Source: Venatoribacter cucullus
Lineage (GTDB): Bacteria > Pseudomonadota > Gammaproteobacteria > Pseudomonadales > Oceanobacteraceae
Length of the DNA stretch: 64,000 nucleotides
Reading direction: 5' to 3'
Assembly (NCBI RefSeq): GCF_016132445.1
Contig: NZ_CP046056.1
Coordinates: 310,001 to 374,000 of the forward strand
Below the pieces are notes generated by a model. The model was not told the DNA's origin and did not search any database. It saw nothing but the letters and a program-made list of their open reading frames with translations. Numbering within the stretch: position 1 is the stretch's first letter; each line of letters starts with the position of its first letter. Of the stretch, positions 6,657 through 15,709 are shown one piece after another. The position numbers and the translations under genes were made by a program.

Positions 6657-7328
6657 TTAGTCCTTTGCTTCGGCCTCCAGCTGCCGCACCATCCCCATAA
6701 TCATGCGCAGGCCGGTATTCACCAGTGTGTCCACCGAGGCCGCGCAACCGCTTTGCAGCCAGTAGGTGGTGACCTGGCGCATGGCACCAATAAAGCCGGT
6801 GCCGAGCAGGGCGGCTTCTTCGTCGCTGATGTTCCAGTGTGGGTGAACGGTGCGCGCCAGCGTCATCACCATGTCGGCAAATGCGCGCATATAACCGTGG
6901 TAAAAACGGTCGCAGTCGGCGCTGACGCCTTCCAGTTCCAGCATGCATACGCGGGCGACGCGGGCGTCTTGCATGGCATTAAAAAACGCCGCCAAGCCCT
7001 GCCGGGCGATGCTTTCTATATGGCCGCCGGGGCTGGCCTGATGAAAGGCGGCCATAACACGGGCTTTGATGTCGTCCATGCAGTGGGCGTAGACGGCGCG
7101 CAGCAGTTCTTCAGTGCTGCCAAATTCGCGGTAGAAGTATCGGTCGGTTAGCTGCGCTTCACGGCACAGGCTGCGCACGGTGGTGTGGCGGAAGCCGTCG
7201 GTGCCGAATAATTGCAGGCCGGCCTGCAGAAATTGCTGGCGGCGCTGGGCATCGCGTTGTTGCTGGCTTTGGCCACCATAGGCGCGGCCCTGGCTGCGGT
7301 GGGAAGCGGTCACCGGTGTGTCCTGCAT
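6657..7328 (-). CDS. TetR/AcrR-family transcriptional regulator
   Basis: A 223-residue repressor-type protein. The DNA-binding helix-turn-helix spans about residues 30 to 75 (FLQAGLQLFGTDGF, TTVRSLCREAQLTDRYFYREFGS), followed by an all-helical ligand and dimerisation domain. I chose ATG 7328; the frame continues upstream to 7475, but that adds 49 residues without TetR character and runs back over the promoter region. It is divergent from the monooxygenase gene (167 bp between starts), so it most likely controls that gene and perhaps itself from the shared intergenic region. The inducer is unknown; a hydrophobic ketone or related compound would fit the neighbour. Confidence 0.85.
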   Translation of the reverse strand: MQDTPVTASHRSQGRAYGGQSQQQRDAQRRQQFLQAGLQLFGTDGFRHTTVRSLCREAQLTDRYFYREFGSTEELLRAVYAHCMDDIKARVMAAFHQASPGGHIESIARQGLAAFFNAMQDARVARVCMLELEGVSADCDRFYHGYMRAFADMVMTLARTVHPHWNISDEEAALLGTGFIGAMRQVTTYWLQSGCAASVDTLVNTGLRMIMGMVRQLEAEAKD

Positions 7329-7495
7329 GGTTGAATATTGTCCTGAAATCACTCGCTGTATGATTTGACGACACCTGTCCTCAGAAGTAAAGTGAAGCGC
7401 AGTGTCGTCAGATGAGCTGGCCTGTTGTGCCCTTCGCTGGCCGACCCGGATAACCGCAATTCCGTATAACAACAATAAATCCGACCGGAGAACTT

Positions 7496-8953
7496 ATGTC
7501 CCGCTATACCGTCATCATTATCGGCAGTGGCTTTGGTGGGCAGTGTGCTGCCATTAACCTGAAAAAACGCGGCATCGACGATTTTATTATTCTGGAACGC
7601 CGCGAATTTATGGGCGGCACCTGGGCACAGAATACTTACCCGGGGGCGGCGGTGGATGTGCAGTCGCCGCTGTATTCGATTGAATCCGAGCCGTATGACT
7701 GGTCGCAGATGTTTGCGGAACAGCACGAATTACGCGAATACACCGATTATGTGCTGAAAAAGCATAAGCTGGCCGAAAAAACCTTTACCCGCACCAATGT
7801 GCAGAAAATTGAATGGAATGCCGGCGAGCAATGCTGGGATATTCACACCGACAGCAAGGGCTTGCTGCAGGCGCAGTTTGTGATTAATGCCTCCGGCCCG
7901 CTGAGTACGGCGGTTATTCCGCCGTTTCCGGGGCGCGATTCCTTTACCGGCAAAGCCTTCCACACCAACGAGTGGGACCACAGTTACGATTACAAAAACA
8001 AGCGCGTGGCCATTATTGGCAGCGGTGCCAGCGCCGCGCAGATTATTCCGGCTATTGCGCCGGATGTTGCGCATCTGCATATTTTTCAGCGCACGCCGCA
8101 CTGGGTATTGCCGCGCCCGGATTATGTGTTCAAACCCTGGCAGCGCAAGTTACTGCGGAATAAAACCATCTATCGGTTGCTGCGCGAAATTATTTACTGG
8201 TCGTTGGAAACCCGCGTAATCGGCTTTAAATATTCCGAAACCATGCTGGATTTATTGGCGGGTCGTGCGGCGCGTAAGCACATTAAAACCCAGATTAAAG
8301 ACCCGGTATTACGTCAGAAAGTAACGCCGGAATTCACCATCGGCTGTAAGCGCATTATTTTGTCGGACACTCTGTATCCGGCTTACTGCCGCAGCAATGT
8401 CAGTCTGCACGATAAGCACGATGGCGTGGCGGAAATTACCCCAACCGGTATCAAAACCGCACAGGGTAATGAGCTGGAACTGGATCTGATTATTTATTCC
8501 ACCGGCTACGATGCCACCGACGGTGCCATTTCCTACCCGGTAGTAGGCAAAGACGGCCGTACCTTGCTGGATGCCTGGGCTGATTTTCCGCGGGCCTATC
8601 TGGGCACCGCCGCGCCGGGTTTCCCTAATCTGTTTGTGGTTACCGGCCCCAATACCGGTATTGGCCATACTTCGGCCATTTTTGTGATTGAAGCACAGAT
8701 GAATTACATCATGAGCGCCATTGAAGAAGTGCGGAAAAATAATAAGCAGGTGATTGAAGTGGATGCCGGCGCGGAAGAGCGCTACACGCAACACATTCAC
8801 GAGGAAATGGCCAAAACGGTATGGCAAACCGGCGGCTGCAACAGCTGGTATAAAAGCAAAAGCGGTAAGGTAATTGCCATGTTCCCGGGCTTCAGTTTTA
8901 CCTTCCGCCGCTGGACGAAAAATTTCCGTAAGCGTGATCACCACCTGGCATAA
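7496..8953 (+). CDS. Flavin-dependent Baeyer-Villiger-type monooxygenase
   Basis: A 485-residue class B flavoprotein that would use FAD, NADPH and O2 to insert oxygen next to a carbonyl. Seen: FAD-binding GSGFGG (10-15); a GGTWAQNTYPGAAVD segment (40-54); the Baeyer-Villiger fingerprint F-x-G-x3-H-x3-W as FTGKAFHTNEW (150-160); the NADPH-binding IIGSGASA (173-180); and FQRTPHWVLPR, common in bacterial BVMOs. GGAG lies 6 nt before ATG 7496. The neighbours are a divergent TetR gene and a downstream alpha/beta hydrolase, which suggests ketone to ester to acid plus alcohol degradation. The TAA stop is formed at the junction with a MITE-like insertion. Substrate cannot be predicted. Confidence 0.9.
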   Translation: MSRYTVIIIGSGFGGQCAAINLKKRGIDDFIILERREFMGGTWAQNTYPGAAVDVQSPLYSIESEPYDWSQMFAEQHELREYTDYVLKKHKLAEKTFTRTNVQKIEWNAGEQCWDIHTDSKGLLQAQFVINASGPLSTAVIPPFPGRDSFTGKAFHTNEWDHSYDYKNKRVAIIGSGASAAQIIPAIAPDVAHLHIFQRTPHWVLPRPDYVFKPWQRKLLRNKTIYRLLREIIYWSLETRVIGFKYSETMLDLLAGRAARKHIKTQIKDPVLRQKVTPEFTIGCKRIILSDTLYPAYCRSNVSLHDKHDGVAEITPTGIKTAQGNELELDLIIYSTGYDATDGAISYPVVGKDGRTLLDAWADFPRAYLGTAAPGFPNLFVVTGPNTGIGHTSAIFVIEAQMNYIMSAIEEVRKNNKQVIEVDAGAEERYTQHIHEEMAKTVWQTGGCNSWYKSKSGKVIAMFPGFSFTFRRWTKNFRKRDHHLA

Positions 8954-9215
8954 GGAGCCTCTGAATAACTCTGCACAGCTCTGCGCGAGTCTTTCCGGGC
9001 TACAGAGCACGGCGGCGAATGCCGAAAATGGCGAGTACTTTTCAAGTTCGCCAACACCGCTATGCGGACCGGAAAGCCGCGCCCTACGGGGATGACAGGA
9101 AAGCCCTGACTCGGTGTCGCCGGGTTTTGACAGAACCCGCTATGCCTGCAACCTGGCTTCGTGATTCAGAACTTTCCTGTAATCCAGAGCGGGCACCGAG
9201 TTGTTCAGAGGCTCC
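8954..9215. mobile_element. MITE-like element, copy 1 (262 bp)
   Basis: A non-coding element bounded by inverted ends (GGAGCCTCTGAATAACTC at the left, its near-perfect complement at the right) with a second, closely similar copy of the same length at 49933. It is flanked by TA, or ATAA on the left and TTAA on the right, consistent with a TA or TTAA target duplication. The left flank supplies the TAA stop of the monooxygenase gene. It encodes no plausible protein, so it would need a transposase in trans. The rest of the gap to the hydrolase start holds only its ribosome-binding site. Confidence 0.85.
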
Positions 9216-9240
9216 TTAACAATAAAAAAAGGAATACGTT

Positions 9241-10176
9241 ATGAAAAAAGTGTTATTGCTCGCCGTGCCCTTGCTGCTGGCCTTATTGGCCGGCTTGTAT
9301 CAGGGCGCTTATGCCTGCATCGGCCACTGGCTGTATGCCAACGCCACCGATCTGGAAGCCAGTATTTATGGTTTCAGCGAAGAGCGGGTGAATATTGGCG
9401 ACATGGAGCTGGCGCTGTACCGCAACCATAATCCGGGCAAACCGGCCATTGTGATGCTGCACGGTTTCAGTGCCGACAAGGATGTATGGCCACGCTTTGC
9501 CAAGCATTTCGTTGACGATTATCAGGTAATTATTCCCGACCTCGCCGGCCACGGTGATACCGGGTTTAAACCGGGCTGGGATTATGGCATGCCGGCGCAG
9601 GCAGCGCGGGTGATGGCGTTGCTGGATGCGCTGGATATCGGTCAGGCGCATATTATCGGTAATTCCATGGGCGGGTTTTTAACCGCGGTGATTGCGCTGG
9701 ATTATCCGCAGCGCACGTTGTCGGCCACCATGGTGGACCCGGCTGGTACGCGCTTTCCGCAACCGAGCGATATGTTCCGCATGCTGGAGCAGGGTATTAA
9801 CCCGTTCCTTATTCACAATCAGGCGGAATTTCAGCGCTTTTATCCTATGACCATGGCGCAGCCGCCGTTCCTGCCCAATGTGGTGCTGGCTGCGGTGGGG
9901 AATAAATACATCGCCCGCCGGGATGAGTTGCAGACCATTTTTGCCGGCTTTCACAGCAGTCCGGCGCTGGACGAACGGCTGCCGGAATTAAGCGTGCCGG
10001 CCATGCTGTGGTGGGGTGATCAGGACCGTTTGCTGCACGTCAGTGCGGTGGAGGTGTGGCAGGCCGGTGTACCGCAACTGCAAACTCATATTTTTGCCGG
10101 TATCGGCCATATGCCAATGGTGGAAATTCCGGCCCGCAGTGCGCGCATTTACCGTGAATTTCTGCAGGGTTTGTGA
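9241..10176 (+). CDS. Membrane-anchored or exported alpha/beta hydrolase
   Basis: A 311-residue serine hydrolase (esterase/lipase type). The N-terminal 25 residues are a hydrophobic signal or anchor (LLLAVPLLLALLAGLY). Catalytic features in order: oxyanion loop LHGFSADKD (73-81), nucleophile motif GNSMGG with S142, acid in WWGDQDRLL (D260 or D262), and histidine in GIGHMP (H290). The full chain and triad are intact. AAAAAGGAATACGTT precedes ATG 9241, giving a good ribosome-binding site just past the MITE. In company with the monooxygenase it could hydrolyse the ester or lactone formed by Baeyer-Villiger oxidation. Substrate is not predictable; the MITE between the two genes may weaken co-transcription. 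Confidence 0.88.
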   Translation: MKKVLLLAVPLLLALLAGLYQGAYACIGHWLYANATDLEASIYGFSEERVNIGDMELALYRNHNPGKPAIVMLHGFSADKDVWPRFAKHFVDDYQVIIPDLAGHGDTGFKPGWDYGMPAQAARVMALLDALDIGQAHIIGNSMGGFLTAVIALDYPQRTLSATMVDPAGTRFPQPSDMFRMLEQGINPFLIHNQAEFQRFYPMTMAQPPFLPNVVLAAVGNKYIARRDELQTIFAGFHSSPALDERLPELSVPAMLWWGDQDRLLHVSAVEVWQAGVPQLQTHIFAGIGHMPMVEIPARSARIYREFLQGL

Positions 10177-10238
10177 AGCATTGCCGGCAGATTATGCAGA
10201 CACAGCTACACTCGACTAACGACCGAAAGGAGATGCCT

Positions 10239-10580
10239 GTGTCTGTATTCATCCGGCGCTTAACCCTGCTTGCGTTACCGTTATGGCTGGCGGCCTGCTC
10301 GGAATCTTATCCGATGCAGAAGCCAGTGCACGATTTAGGCGCTGCCATTAATCATTGTCGTGAGTACACCCAATACATGCTGCCGCCGGAAGCGGTGATC
10401 AGCCTGGATGCGCTGAGCACCCGGCAGGGCCAGTATTTTTACGATGTGTTTTTCAGTGTGCGCGACCATAAAGACAGCGGCTATGTGCGCTGTCAGATCG
10501 ATATGAGCGGCATGATTGTGTATTTCAAAGTGCGGGATTTCCGCCAGCGTTCACGGTCGTTTTCCGGTTCTGCTTTCTGA
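10239..10580 (+). CDS. Small lipoprotein of unknown function
   Basis: A 113-residue predicted lipoprotein: basic RR, hydrophobic LTLLALPLWL and lipobox LAAC with the modified cysteine at residue 20. I chose GTG 10239 because AAAGGAG ends 6 nt upstream; ATG 10233 would leave no spacing and longer frames reach back into the hydrolase gene. The mature part has cysteines in NHCREY and VRCQID and a compact C-terminal half, and no family is recognised. It lies 62 bp after the hydrolase gene on the same strand and converges with another lipoprotein gene. Confidence 0.7.
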   Translation: MSVFIRRLTLLALPLWLAACSESYPMQKPVHDLGAAINHCREYTQYMLPPEAVISLDALSTRQGQYFYDVFFSVRDHKDSGYVRCQIDMSGMIVYFKVRDFRQRSRSFSGSAF

Positions 10581-10619
10581 AGCGTTCGTTTGCCGCGCCG
10601 GGCTTACCGCTCGTGGCGC

Positions 10620-11006
10620 TTACAGCTCGTAGCGCTGATGACACCAAGCAATGCCGGACACCAGCGGGTAATGCTGGCACTCCGGTAAGCTGCACTGAAA
10701 ATCGCGCAGACGCGCATCCACCGGTAACACCACTTCCGGGCTGCCCCGGTAGCCATGTTTGCACAGTTCTGCCGCGCGGCGCTGCCAGTGTTGCTGCAGG
10801 GTATCCAGCGTTTCTTCGCGGTTCAGCTGCAGCCGCAGGCGGCTGTTTTGCCGCACTTCAATAACAAACACGCCGGGGGCAATTTCTTCGCTGCGATAGC
10901 CGTTTTGCAGGCTGTCCTGAATGGCCGGCTGATAGGGTACCGGACTGCAGGCACTGAGCAGCGCAACCAATAACAATGACCAGGGCAGGGTACGGCGGAA
11001 CGTCAT
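10620..11006 (-). CDS. Lipoprotein of the CC0125-like family
   Basis: A 128-residue predicted outer- or inner-membrane lipoprotein. Signal peptide MTFRRTLPWSLLLVALLSAC ends at a lipobox LSAC. The mature region GYRSEEIAPGVFVIEV...QHWQRRAAELCKHGY matches the pattern of small bacterial lipoproteins in which a short beta-rich domain is followed by a RAAELC helix (CC0125/CC1285 type, recalled from the family). A longer frame starts at ATG 11084, overlapping the ybaK stop as ATGA, but would place 26 residues before the signal peptide; I prefer 11006 although its ribosome-binding site is poor. Function unknown. Confidence 0.7.
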   Translation of the reverse strand: MTFRRTLPWSLLLVALLSACSPVPYQPAIQDSLQNGYRSEEIAPGVFVIEVRQNSRLRLQLNREETLDTLQQHWQRRAAELCKHGYRGSPEVVLPVDARLRDFQCSLPECQHYPLVSGIAWCHQRYEL

Positions 11007-11080
11007 GGCGGAACCGGAGCGGCTGAAAAAACAGGCTGCGATTCTGCCCAGACTGAGCCGGCGGGTAAAGTCCTGAATGG

Positions 11081-11557
11081 TCATTCCGTGATCAACGGAG
11101 CAAAGATTCCCCGCGTCAGCCGGGCCAGATCCGCCGGGGCCAGTTCAATTTCCAATCCGCGTCGTCCGGCGCTGACGTTTATTTGTGGCAGGGCTTCGGC
11201 GCTGCTGTCGATAACGGTGGGCAGGGCTTTTTTCTGGCCCAGCGGGCTGATGCCACCCACCACATAACCGCTGCTGCGTTCCGCGGCTTTGGGGTCGGCC
11301 ATATCGGCTTTTTTCGCACCCAGCGCTTTGGCAATGGCTTTCAGGCTTAACCGGTGCGATACGGGTAATACGGCTACCGCTAACGGGCTTTTATGGCCGC
11401 TGAGGCTGACCAGCAGGGTTTTGAACACGCAGGCTGGGTCCAGCCCCAGCGCAGCGGCGGCTTCTTCACCGTAGGATTCGGCCGCCGGGTCGTGCTGGTA
11501 TTCATGCACCTGAAAAACAATGCCGGCTCTCTGCGCCGTAACAATGGCGGGCGTCAT
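11081..11557 (-). CDS. ybaK: Cys-tRNA(Pro) deacylase YbaK
   Basis: A 158-residue single-domain protein of the YbaK/ProX editing family, which hydrolyses mischarged Cys-tRNA(Pro). Characteristic pieces are VFKTLLV, the LAVAVLPVSHRLSLKAIAKALGAKKADMA block with the conserved lysine, and GGISPLGQKK near the C-terminus. Length agrees with E. coli YbaK (159). The start ATG overlaps the stop of the upstream DUF1653 gene (ATGA), so the two are translationally coupled; the next lipoprotein frame also begins close by. Cytoplasmic. Confidence 0.92.
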   Translation of the reverse strand: MTPAIVTAQRAGIVFQVHEYQHDPAAESYGEEAAAALGLDPACVFKTLLVSLSGHKSPLAVAVLPVSHRLSLKAIAKALGAKKADMADPKAAERSSGYVVGGISPLGQKKALPTVIDSSAEALPQINVSAGRRGLEIELAPADLARLTRGIFAPLITE

Positions 11558-11823
11558 GAGGCGTCCGGTTCGTATTGCGGCGGCAGGGCTGCGCCGGCTT
11601 CCAGCGGTTGTTGCAGGGCGAAACGGGGTTGTTCGCCGTTATCGGTATTCACCGTGCCGGTGAACATGGCAAAGGGGCGCACCCAGCTGGAAAAATCGCC
11701 GTACAGGGTTTTGTACAGCACCAGCCATTCTTCGGTTTCGCTGTGGCGCACCAGCCCCAGCACCTGATACAGGTTACCTTTGTAGTGCCGGTAAATACCC
11801 GGCTGAATCTGTGGTTGTGACAT
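11554..11823 (-). CDS. DUF1653 domain protein
   Basis: An 89-residue protein consisting of a DUF1653 domain: GIYRHYKGNLYQVLG, RHSETEEWLVLYK and LYGDFSSWVRPFAMF are the conserved segments. The family is widespread, small and cytoplasmic, with no known biochemical function. It is translationally coupled to ybaK by a 4-bp overlap. The start ATG 11823 is the only sensible one. The C-terminal 25 residues are variable. Confidence 0.88.
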   Translation of the reverse strand: MSQPQIQPGIYRHYKGNLYQVLGLVRHSETEEWLVLYKTLYGDFSSWVRPFAMFTGTVNTDNGEQPRFALQQPLEAGAALPPQYEPDAS

Positions 11824-11838
11824 GCAAAAGCCTCGGTG

Positions 11839-12537
11839 TTACTTCAGTTCAAAACGGACCTGCACGGTCGCCCGGATACGTTGTTTCTGCACCAGCATTG
11901 GTGCCGGTGCGGCATCGGCTTTGGCCATGCTCAGCAGGCGCATTTCTGCCGCTGGCGCTGGCATGCCGCCCTGTTCTTCAATACGTTCGGTTTTCCCCAG
12001 CCGGTTGCCCAGAGCACTGGCCATGTGTTCAGCCTTCTGGCGGGCATTTTCTAATGCCAGGGCGGCGGCGCGCAGGTACAGCTGTTGCGGGTCGTTAAAG
12101 CCGGGCTGGCTGTGTTGCAGTTGCAGCAGCGGGTTCTGCAGCAAATGGTGCACCAGGTCGGTGTATTGGTTCAGGTCGCGCAATGTGATGGTTACCGGGC
12201 GGCTGACCTGCTCACCGCGCAGCACGCGGCGGTTGTTGTCCCAGTCGTAGACCGGCTGATTACTGATGCGGGAGGCATCAATATCGTCGGCGGCAATGTT
12301 CATGTGTTTCGTCAGCGCCAGCAGTTCCTGCATGGCAGCATCCACGGTTTTCTTGGCGTCGCTGGCGCTGCGTTCAACGGCGCTGATTTCCAGCTGCAGG
12401 CGCAGATAATCCGGCCATTCTTCCACTTCACCCTGGCCGCTGACGCTGATGTAGCGGTCAGCCCAGGCGGCCGGACTCAACAGCAGAATGAACAGGAACA
12501 GAGCGTAAAAAGGGCTGGCAGAGCGTGGCAATAACAT
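11839..12537 (-). CDS. Periplasmic SIMPL (DUF541) domain protein
   Basis: A 232-residue protein with signal peptide (hydrophobic FYALFLFILLLSPAAWA, cleavage after AWA) and a SIMPL/DUF541 domain over nearly the whole mature chain. RYISVSGQGEVEEWPD is the typical opening, then VDAAMQELLAL, the ISNQPVYDW region and ALENARQKAEHMASALG. Members form periplasmic oligomers and have been linked to oxidative or envelope stress, without a defined reaction. It lies 15 bp upstream of the DUF1653-ybaK pair on the same strand and may be co-transcribed. Confidence 0.88.
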   Translation of the reverse strand: MLLPRSASPFYALFLFILLLSPAAWADRYISVSGQGEVEEWPDYLRLQLEISAVERSASDAKKTVDAAMQELLALTKHMNIAADDIDASRISNQPVYDWDNNRRVLRGEQVSRPVTITLRDLNQYTDLVHHLLQNPLLQLQHSQPGFNDPQQLYLRAAALALENARQKAEHMASALGNRLGKTERIEEQGGMPAPAAEMRLLSMAKADAAPAPMLVQKQRIRATVQVRFELK

Positions 12538-12654
12538 AGTGACTTCCGGCGCAGTAATGAATGGATAACCGGCAACATAAACCGGACCGCTGAGTTTGTC
12601 ATGTGTGGCGGGGCGGAGTTCCGTCTGTGCTGGCGTTAAACCAGCGCTGCGGGC

Positions 12655-13608
12655 TCAGAAGTGCTGGAAACCAGTGCGCTCTGGTAAGGGCATGGGGTTG
12701 TCATTGCGCAGCAGTGTAACGGTGTCGCTGCCGGCGGTGGTGACTTTGCCAATCCGGCTGAGCGGTGTGCCGTCCATATTCTGTAAGGTGCGGCGCAGGC
12801 TGGCCGGGGCGGTAAACAGCAGCTGGTAGTCGTCACCGCCGTTCAGGCACTGTGCCCAGCGCGGGTCATCGCTGGCCACGGCGGTGGGAATGGCATCGGC
12901 ATCCAGCTCCAGCGACACCAGGCTGGCGCGGGCAATATGGGCGGCGTCCTGCAGTAAACCGTCGGAAATATCCATACAGGCGGTGGCTTTGCCGGTTAAG
13001 GCCTGGCCCAGCGGCAGTTGCACATCGGGGAAATAATAGGCGTGCGCCAGGCCACTGTAATCAGCCGACTGTTCCAGCACCTGCGGCAATGCCAATGCCG
13101 CCGTGCCAATGGTGCCGGATACCCAGACATCATCGCCGGGGCGGGCGCCGCTGCGGGTTAAGGCGGTGCCGGTGGTGACCCAACCCTGCACGCTGATGCT
13201 GATGACCAGCTGCGCACCGCGGGTAGTATCGCCACCCAACAGGTCCAGAGTCAGGGCGTCGGCCGCTTCGCGCAGGCCACGGCTGAAATCGGCCAGCCAG
13301 TCGGCGTCGGCATTGGGTAAGGTGAGCGCCAGATGAAAGCCTTGTGGCTCGGCACCCATCGCGGCCAGGTCCGAGGCCGCACAGCGCAGCGCGCGCTGAG
13401 CGATCAGATCGGCCGGTGCGTTGGCCGGAAAATGCACATCGGCGACCTGGGTGTCGATGCTTTGCACCAGATCACACAGCGGGCGCGGCATAATCACCGA
13501 GCAATCGTCACCCACGCCCAGCAGCGTATCGCGGCTGCGGGGAAAACCGTGACTGAAGTGGTCACGGATTAAGGTAAATTCGCCGGCGGGCAGGGTGCGG
13601 TTCATCAT
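12655..13608 (-). CDS. thiL: Thiamine-monophosphate kinase
   Basis: Phosphorylates thiamine monophosphate to thiamine diphosphate with ATP, the last step of cofactor synthesis. The 317-residue chain has the AIR-synthase fold markers: GVGDDCSVI with the metal-binding aspartates near residue 33, DTQVADVHF, AASDLAAMGAEP, DLLGGDTTRG, and MDISDGLLQDA in the second half. Length matches the family. CGGAGCG precedes an ATG-ATG pair; I keep the first (13608). It is 8 bp downstream of nusB, the usual nusB-thiL order, and is the last gene of the riboflavin cluster. A 117-bp gap separates it from the SIMPL gene. Confidence 0.95.
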   Translation of the reverse strand: MMNRTLPAGEFTLIRDHFSHGFPRSRDTLLGVGDDCSVIMPRPLCDLVQSIDTQVADVHFPANAPADLIAQRALRCAASDLAAMGAEPQGFHLALTLPNADADWLADFSRGLREAADALTLDLLGGDTTRGAQLVISISVQGWVTTGTALTRSGARPGDDVWVSGTIGTAALALPQVLEQSADYSGLAHAYYFPDVQLPLGQALTGKATACMDISDGLLQDAAHIARASLVSLELDADAIPTAVASDDPRWAQCLNGGDDYQLLFTAPASLRRTLQNMDGTPLSRIGKVTTAGSDTVTLLRNDNPMPLPERTGFQHF

Positions 13609-13616
13609 CGCTCCGG

Positions 13617-14081
13617 TTACGAACGCGGGCCGCGGATTTCGACCGAGCGTTCACGCTGGGCCAGTTTATCCAGCACGCCGTTGATGAACTTGTGGCCATC
13701 GGTGGCGCCGAAGGTTTTGGCCAGCTCAATGGCTTCGTTAATCACCACTTTGTACGGCACATCGATGCGGCGCATCATTTCATAGGCACCGAGACGGACG
13801 ATGGCCAGTTCTACCGGGGTCATTTCATCGAGGCGACGGTCGACCAGCAGCGGGCTGACTTTTTCATCCAGCAGGGATTTATCCCGCGGCACGCCATGCA
13901 GAATGTCGTGGAAATATTCCATATCGACTTTGCTCATGTCATTGTCGGTACGGAACTCCGCTTCGATCTGCGCCAGATCGGCACCGGCTAATTGCCACTG
14001 ATACAGCGCCTGCACGGCAAAATGACGCGCTTTACGGCGCGCGGCCGGGCTGGCTTTGTTGTGGCCGGAAATACGGGACAT
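13617..14081 (-). CDS. nusB: Transcription antitermination factor NusB
   Basis: A 154-residue all-helical RNA-binding protein that joins NusE (S10) on boxA RNA in rRNA antitermination. Recognised by [20 protein letters not shown] at the N-terminus, [10 protein letters not shown], and the C-terminal [23 protein letters not shown]. Length and ends are standard. It follows ribH by 5 bp and precedes thiL by 8 bp, the arrangement conserved in gammaproteobacteria, which couples growth-rate control and cofactor synthesis in one operon. Confidence 0.96.
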   Translation of the reverse strand: MSRISGHNKASPAARRKARHFAVQALYQWQLAGADLAQIEAEFRTDNDMSKVDMEYFHDILHGVPRDKSLLDEKVSPLLVDRRLDEMTPVELAIVRLGAYEMMRRIDVPYKVVINEAIELAKTFGATDGHKFINGVLDKLAQRERSVEIRGPRS

Positions 14082-14086
14082 GGAAA

Positions 14087-14563
14087 TCAGGCCTCCATCG
14101 CTTGCAGCAGGCCAACCATTTCAAAGGCTGACATGGCAGCTTCTTCACCTTTGTTGCCCGCTTTGGTGCCGGCACGCTCAATGGCTTGTTCGATGGTATC
14201 GACGGTCAGTACACCGAAAGACACCGGAATACCGAATTCCAGCGATACGGACGACAGGCCTTTTACACACTCGCCGGCCACGTATTCAAAGTGCGGCGTG
14301 CCGCCACGGATAACAGCGCCCAGGGCGATGATGGCATCGAAATTACCGGTGGTAGCGGCTTTCTGCACCACCAGCGGAATTTCAAAGGCGCCCGGAGCGC
14401 GGATGATGGTGATGTTGTCTTCTTCCACGCCGTGGCGCAGCAGCGAATCCACCGCACCTTCCAGCAGGCTTTCTACTACAAAAGCGTTCCAGCGACCGAC
14501 CACAATGCCGTAACGGCCGTTGTTGGGGGTGAGGTTTCCTTCAATCGTTTTAATGTGTTTCAT
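14087..14563 (-). CDS. ribH: 6,7-dimethyl-8-ribityllumazine synthase
   Basis: Condenses 5-amino-6-ribitylaminouracil with 3,4-dihydroxy-2-butanone 4-phosphate to form lumazine, the penultimate riboflavin step; the enzyme forms icosahedral or pentameric shells. Seen: [10 protein letters not shown] with the substrate-binding aromatic, [25 protein letters not shown] with the catalytic histidine, and [17 protein letters not shown]. The 158-residue length is normal. It lies 20 bp downstream of ribBX and 5 bp upstream of nusB. Confidence 0.96.
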   Translation of the reverse strand: MKHIKTIEGNLTPNNGRYGIVVGRWNAFVVESLLEGAVDSLLRHGVEEDNITIIRAPGAFEIPLVVQKAATTGNFDAIIALGAVIRGGTPHFEYVAGECVKGLSSVSLEFGIPVSFGVLTVDTIEQAIERAGTKAGNKGEEAAMSAFEMVGLLQAMEA

Positions 14564-14583
14564 GGCATTAATTCCTGAAAAAA

Positions 14584-15699
14584 TTATTCGTTAAATGGGA
14601 GGTATTCGGTAATTTCCAGATCGAAACCGGAAATGCCGCTGTACTTCATTTCGGAGCTGAGCAGGCGCATTTTTTTGATGCCCAGTTCGCGCAGAATCTG
14701 CGAACCGGTACCAATGGTTAAAAAGGCGCCGGAGCTGTCTTTATTCGGGCTGCGCTTGGGGCGGGCGCGGCCAAAGAAGGTATCCAGACTGTCGTCGATG
14801 TCTTCGGCCTGACCGGCCGATAACAACACCAGTGCGCCTTTGCCTTCGCGGGCAATGCGCTGCAGTGCCTGCGTGGAGGACCAGCTGTCAGAATTAGGCT
14901 GGCGCAGGCCCAATACATCGCGCAGGAAATTATTGGTTTGTACCCGGGTCAGGGTCGGTTCATCGCCCTCAATATTACCCAGCGTTAAGGCCAGATGAAT
15001 TTCGTGCTGAATGCTGTCGCGGAAGGTGTGCAGGGTAAACTCGCCGAATTCGGTATGCACCGGTTCGCTGCTGAGTTTTTCCACGGTTTTTTCGTTGGCG
15101 ATGCGGTAGTGAATTAAATCGGCAATGGTACCGATTTTAATGCCGTGTTTTTCGGCAAACACTTCCAGCTCCGGACGCCGTGCCATGGTGCCATCCGGGT
15201 TCATCACTTCGACAATGGCAGCCGCCGGAATCAGACCCGCCAGACGGGCTAAATCGCAGCCGGCTTCGGTGTGACCAGCGCGGCTTAATACACCACCCGG
15301 ACGCGCGCGCAGCGGGAAAATATGGCCCGGCTGGACGATGTCTTCCGGCTTACCCATAGGGTTTACCGCCGCCAGAATGGTGGTGGCTCGGTCGGCGGCG
15401 GAAATACCGGTGGTCACGCCTTCGGCCGCTTCAATCGACACGGTAAAGGGCGTGGAAAATTTCGCCCCGTTGCCGGTGACCATGGCCGGTAAGCCGAGAT
15501 AATCACAGCGCTCGCCGGTTAAGGTGAGGCAGATTAAGCCGCGCGCTTCACTGGCCATAAAGTTAATGATGGCCGGCGTGACTTTTTCGGCGGCAACGAT
15601 AATGTCGCCTTCATTTTCGCGGTCTTCATCGTCCATCAGAATGACCATTTTGCCGGCGCGGATGTCGGCAATAATGTCTTCAATCTTGTTCAGAGCCAT
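14584..15699 (-). CDS. ribB: DHBP synthase with inactive GTP cyclohydrolase II domain (RibBX)
   Basis: The N-terminal 200 residues are 3,4-dihydroxy-2-butanone-4-phosphate synthase, which converts ribulose 5-phosphate: [10 protein letters not shown] near the start, ARGLICL, and [17 protein letters not shown] are the family signatures. The C-terminal 170 residues are RibA-like in outline, but the cyclohydrolase zinc site (Cys-x2-Gly-x7-8-Cys-x-Cys) is absent; the stretch after the N-domain runs [13 protein letters not shown] with no cysteines. This is the bifunctional-looking RibBX form common in proteobacteria, so GTP cyclohydrolase II must be encoded elsewhere. I chose ATG 15699 (AGGA 6 nt upstream); a longer frame reaches 15726 and would overlap ribE. 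Confidence 0.92.
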   Translation of the reverse strand: MALNKIEDIIADIRAGKMVILMDDEDRENEGDIIVAAEKVTPAIINFMASEARGLICLTLTGERCDYLGLPAMVTGNGAKFSTPFTVSIEAAEGVTTGISAADRATTILAAVNPMGKPEDIVQPGHIFPLRARPGGVLSRAGHTEAGCDLARLAGLIPAAAIVEVMNPDGTMARRPELEVFAEKHGIKIGTIADLIHYRIANEKTVEKLSSEPVHTEFGEFTLHTFRDSIQHEIHLALTLGNIEGDEPTLTRVQTNNFLRDVLGLRQPNSDSWSSTQALQRIAREGKGALVLLSAGQAEDIDDSLDTFFGRARPKRSPNKDSSGAFLTIGTGSQILRELGIKKMRLLSSEMKYSGISGFDLEITEYLPFNE

Positions 15700-15709
15700 A
15701 AGATCCTGC

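Noticed and set aside
8874-9219. Short frames inside the MITE-like copies (also at 49925-50198)
   Set aside because: They are not conserved in frame between the two copies and run across the inverted ends; no transposase motif is present.
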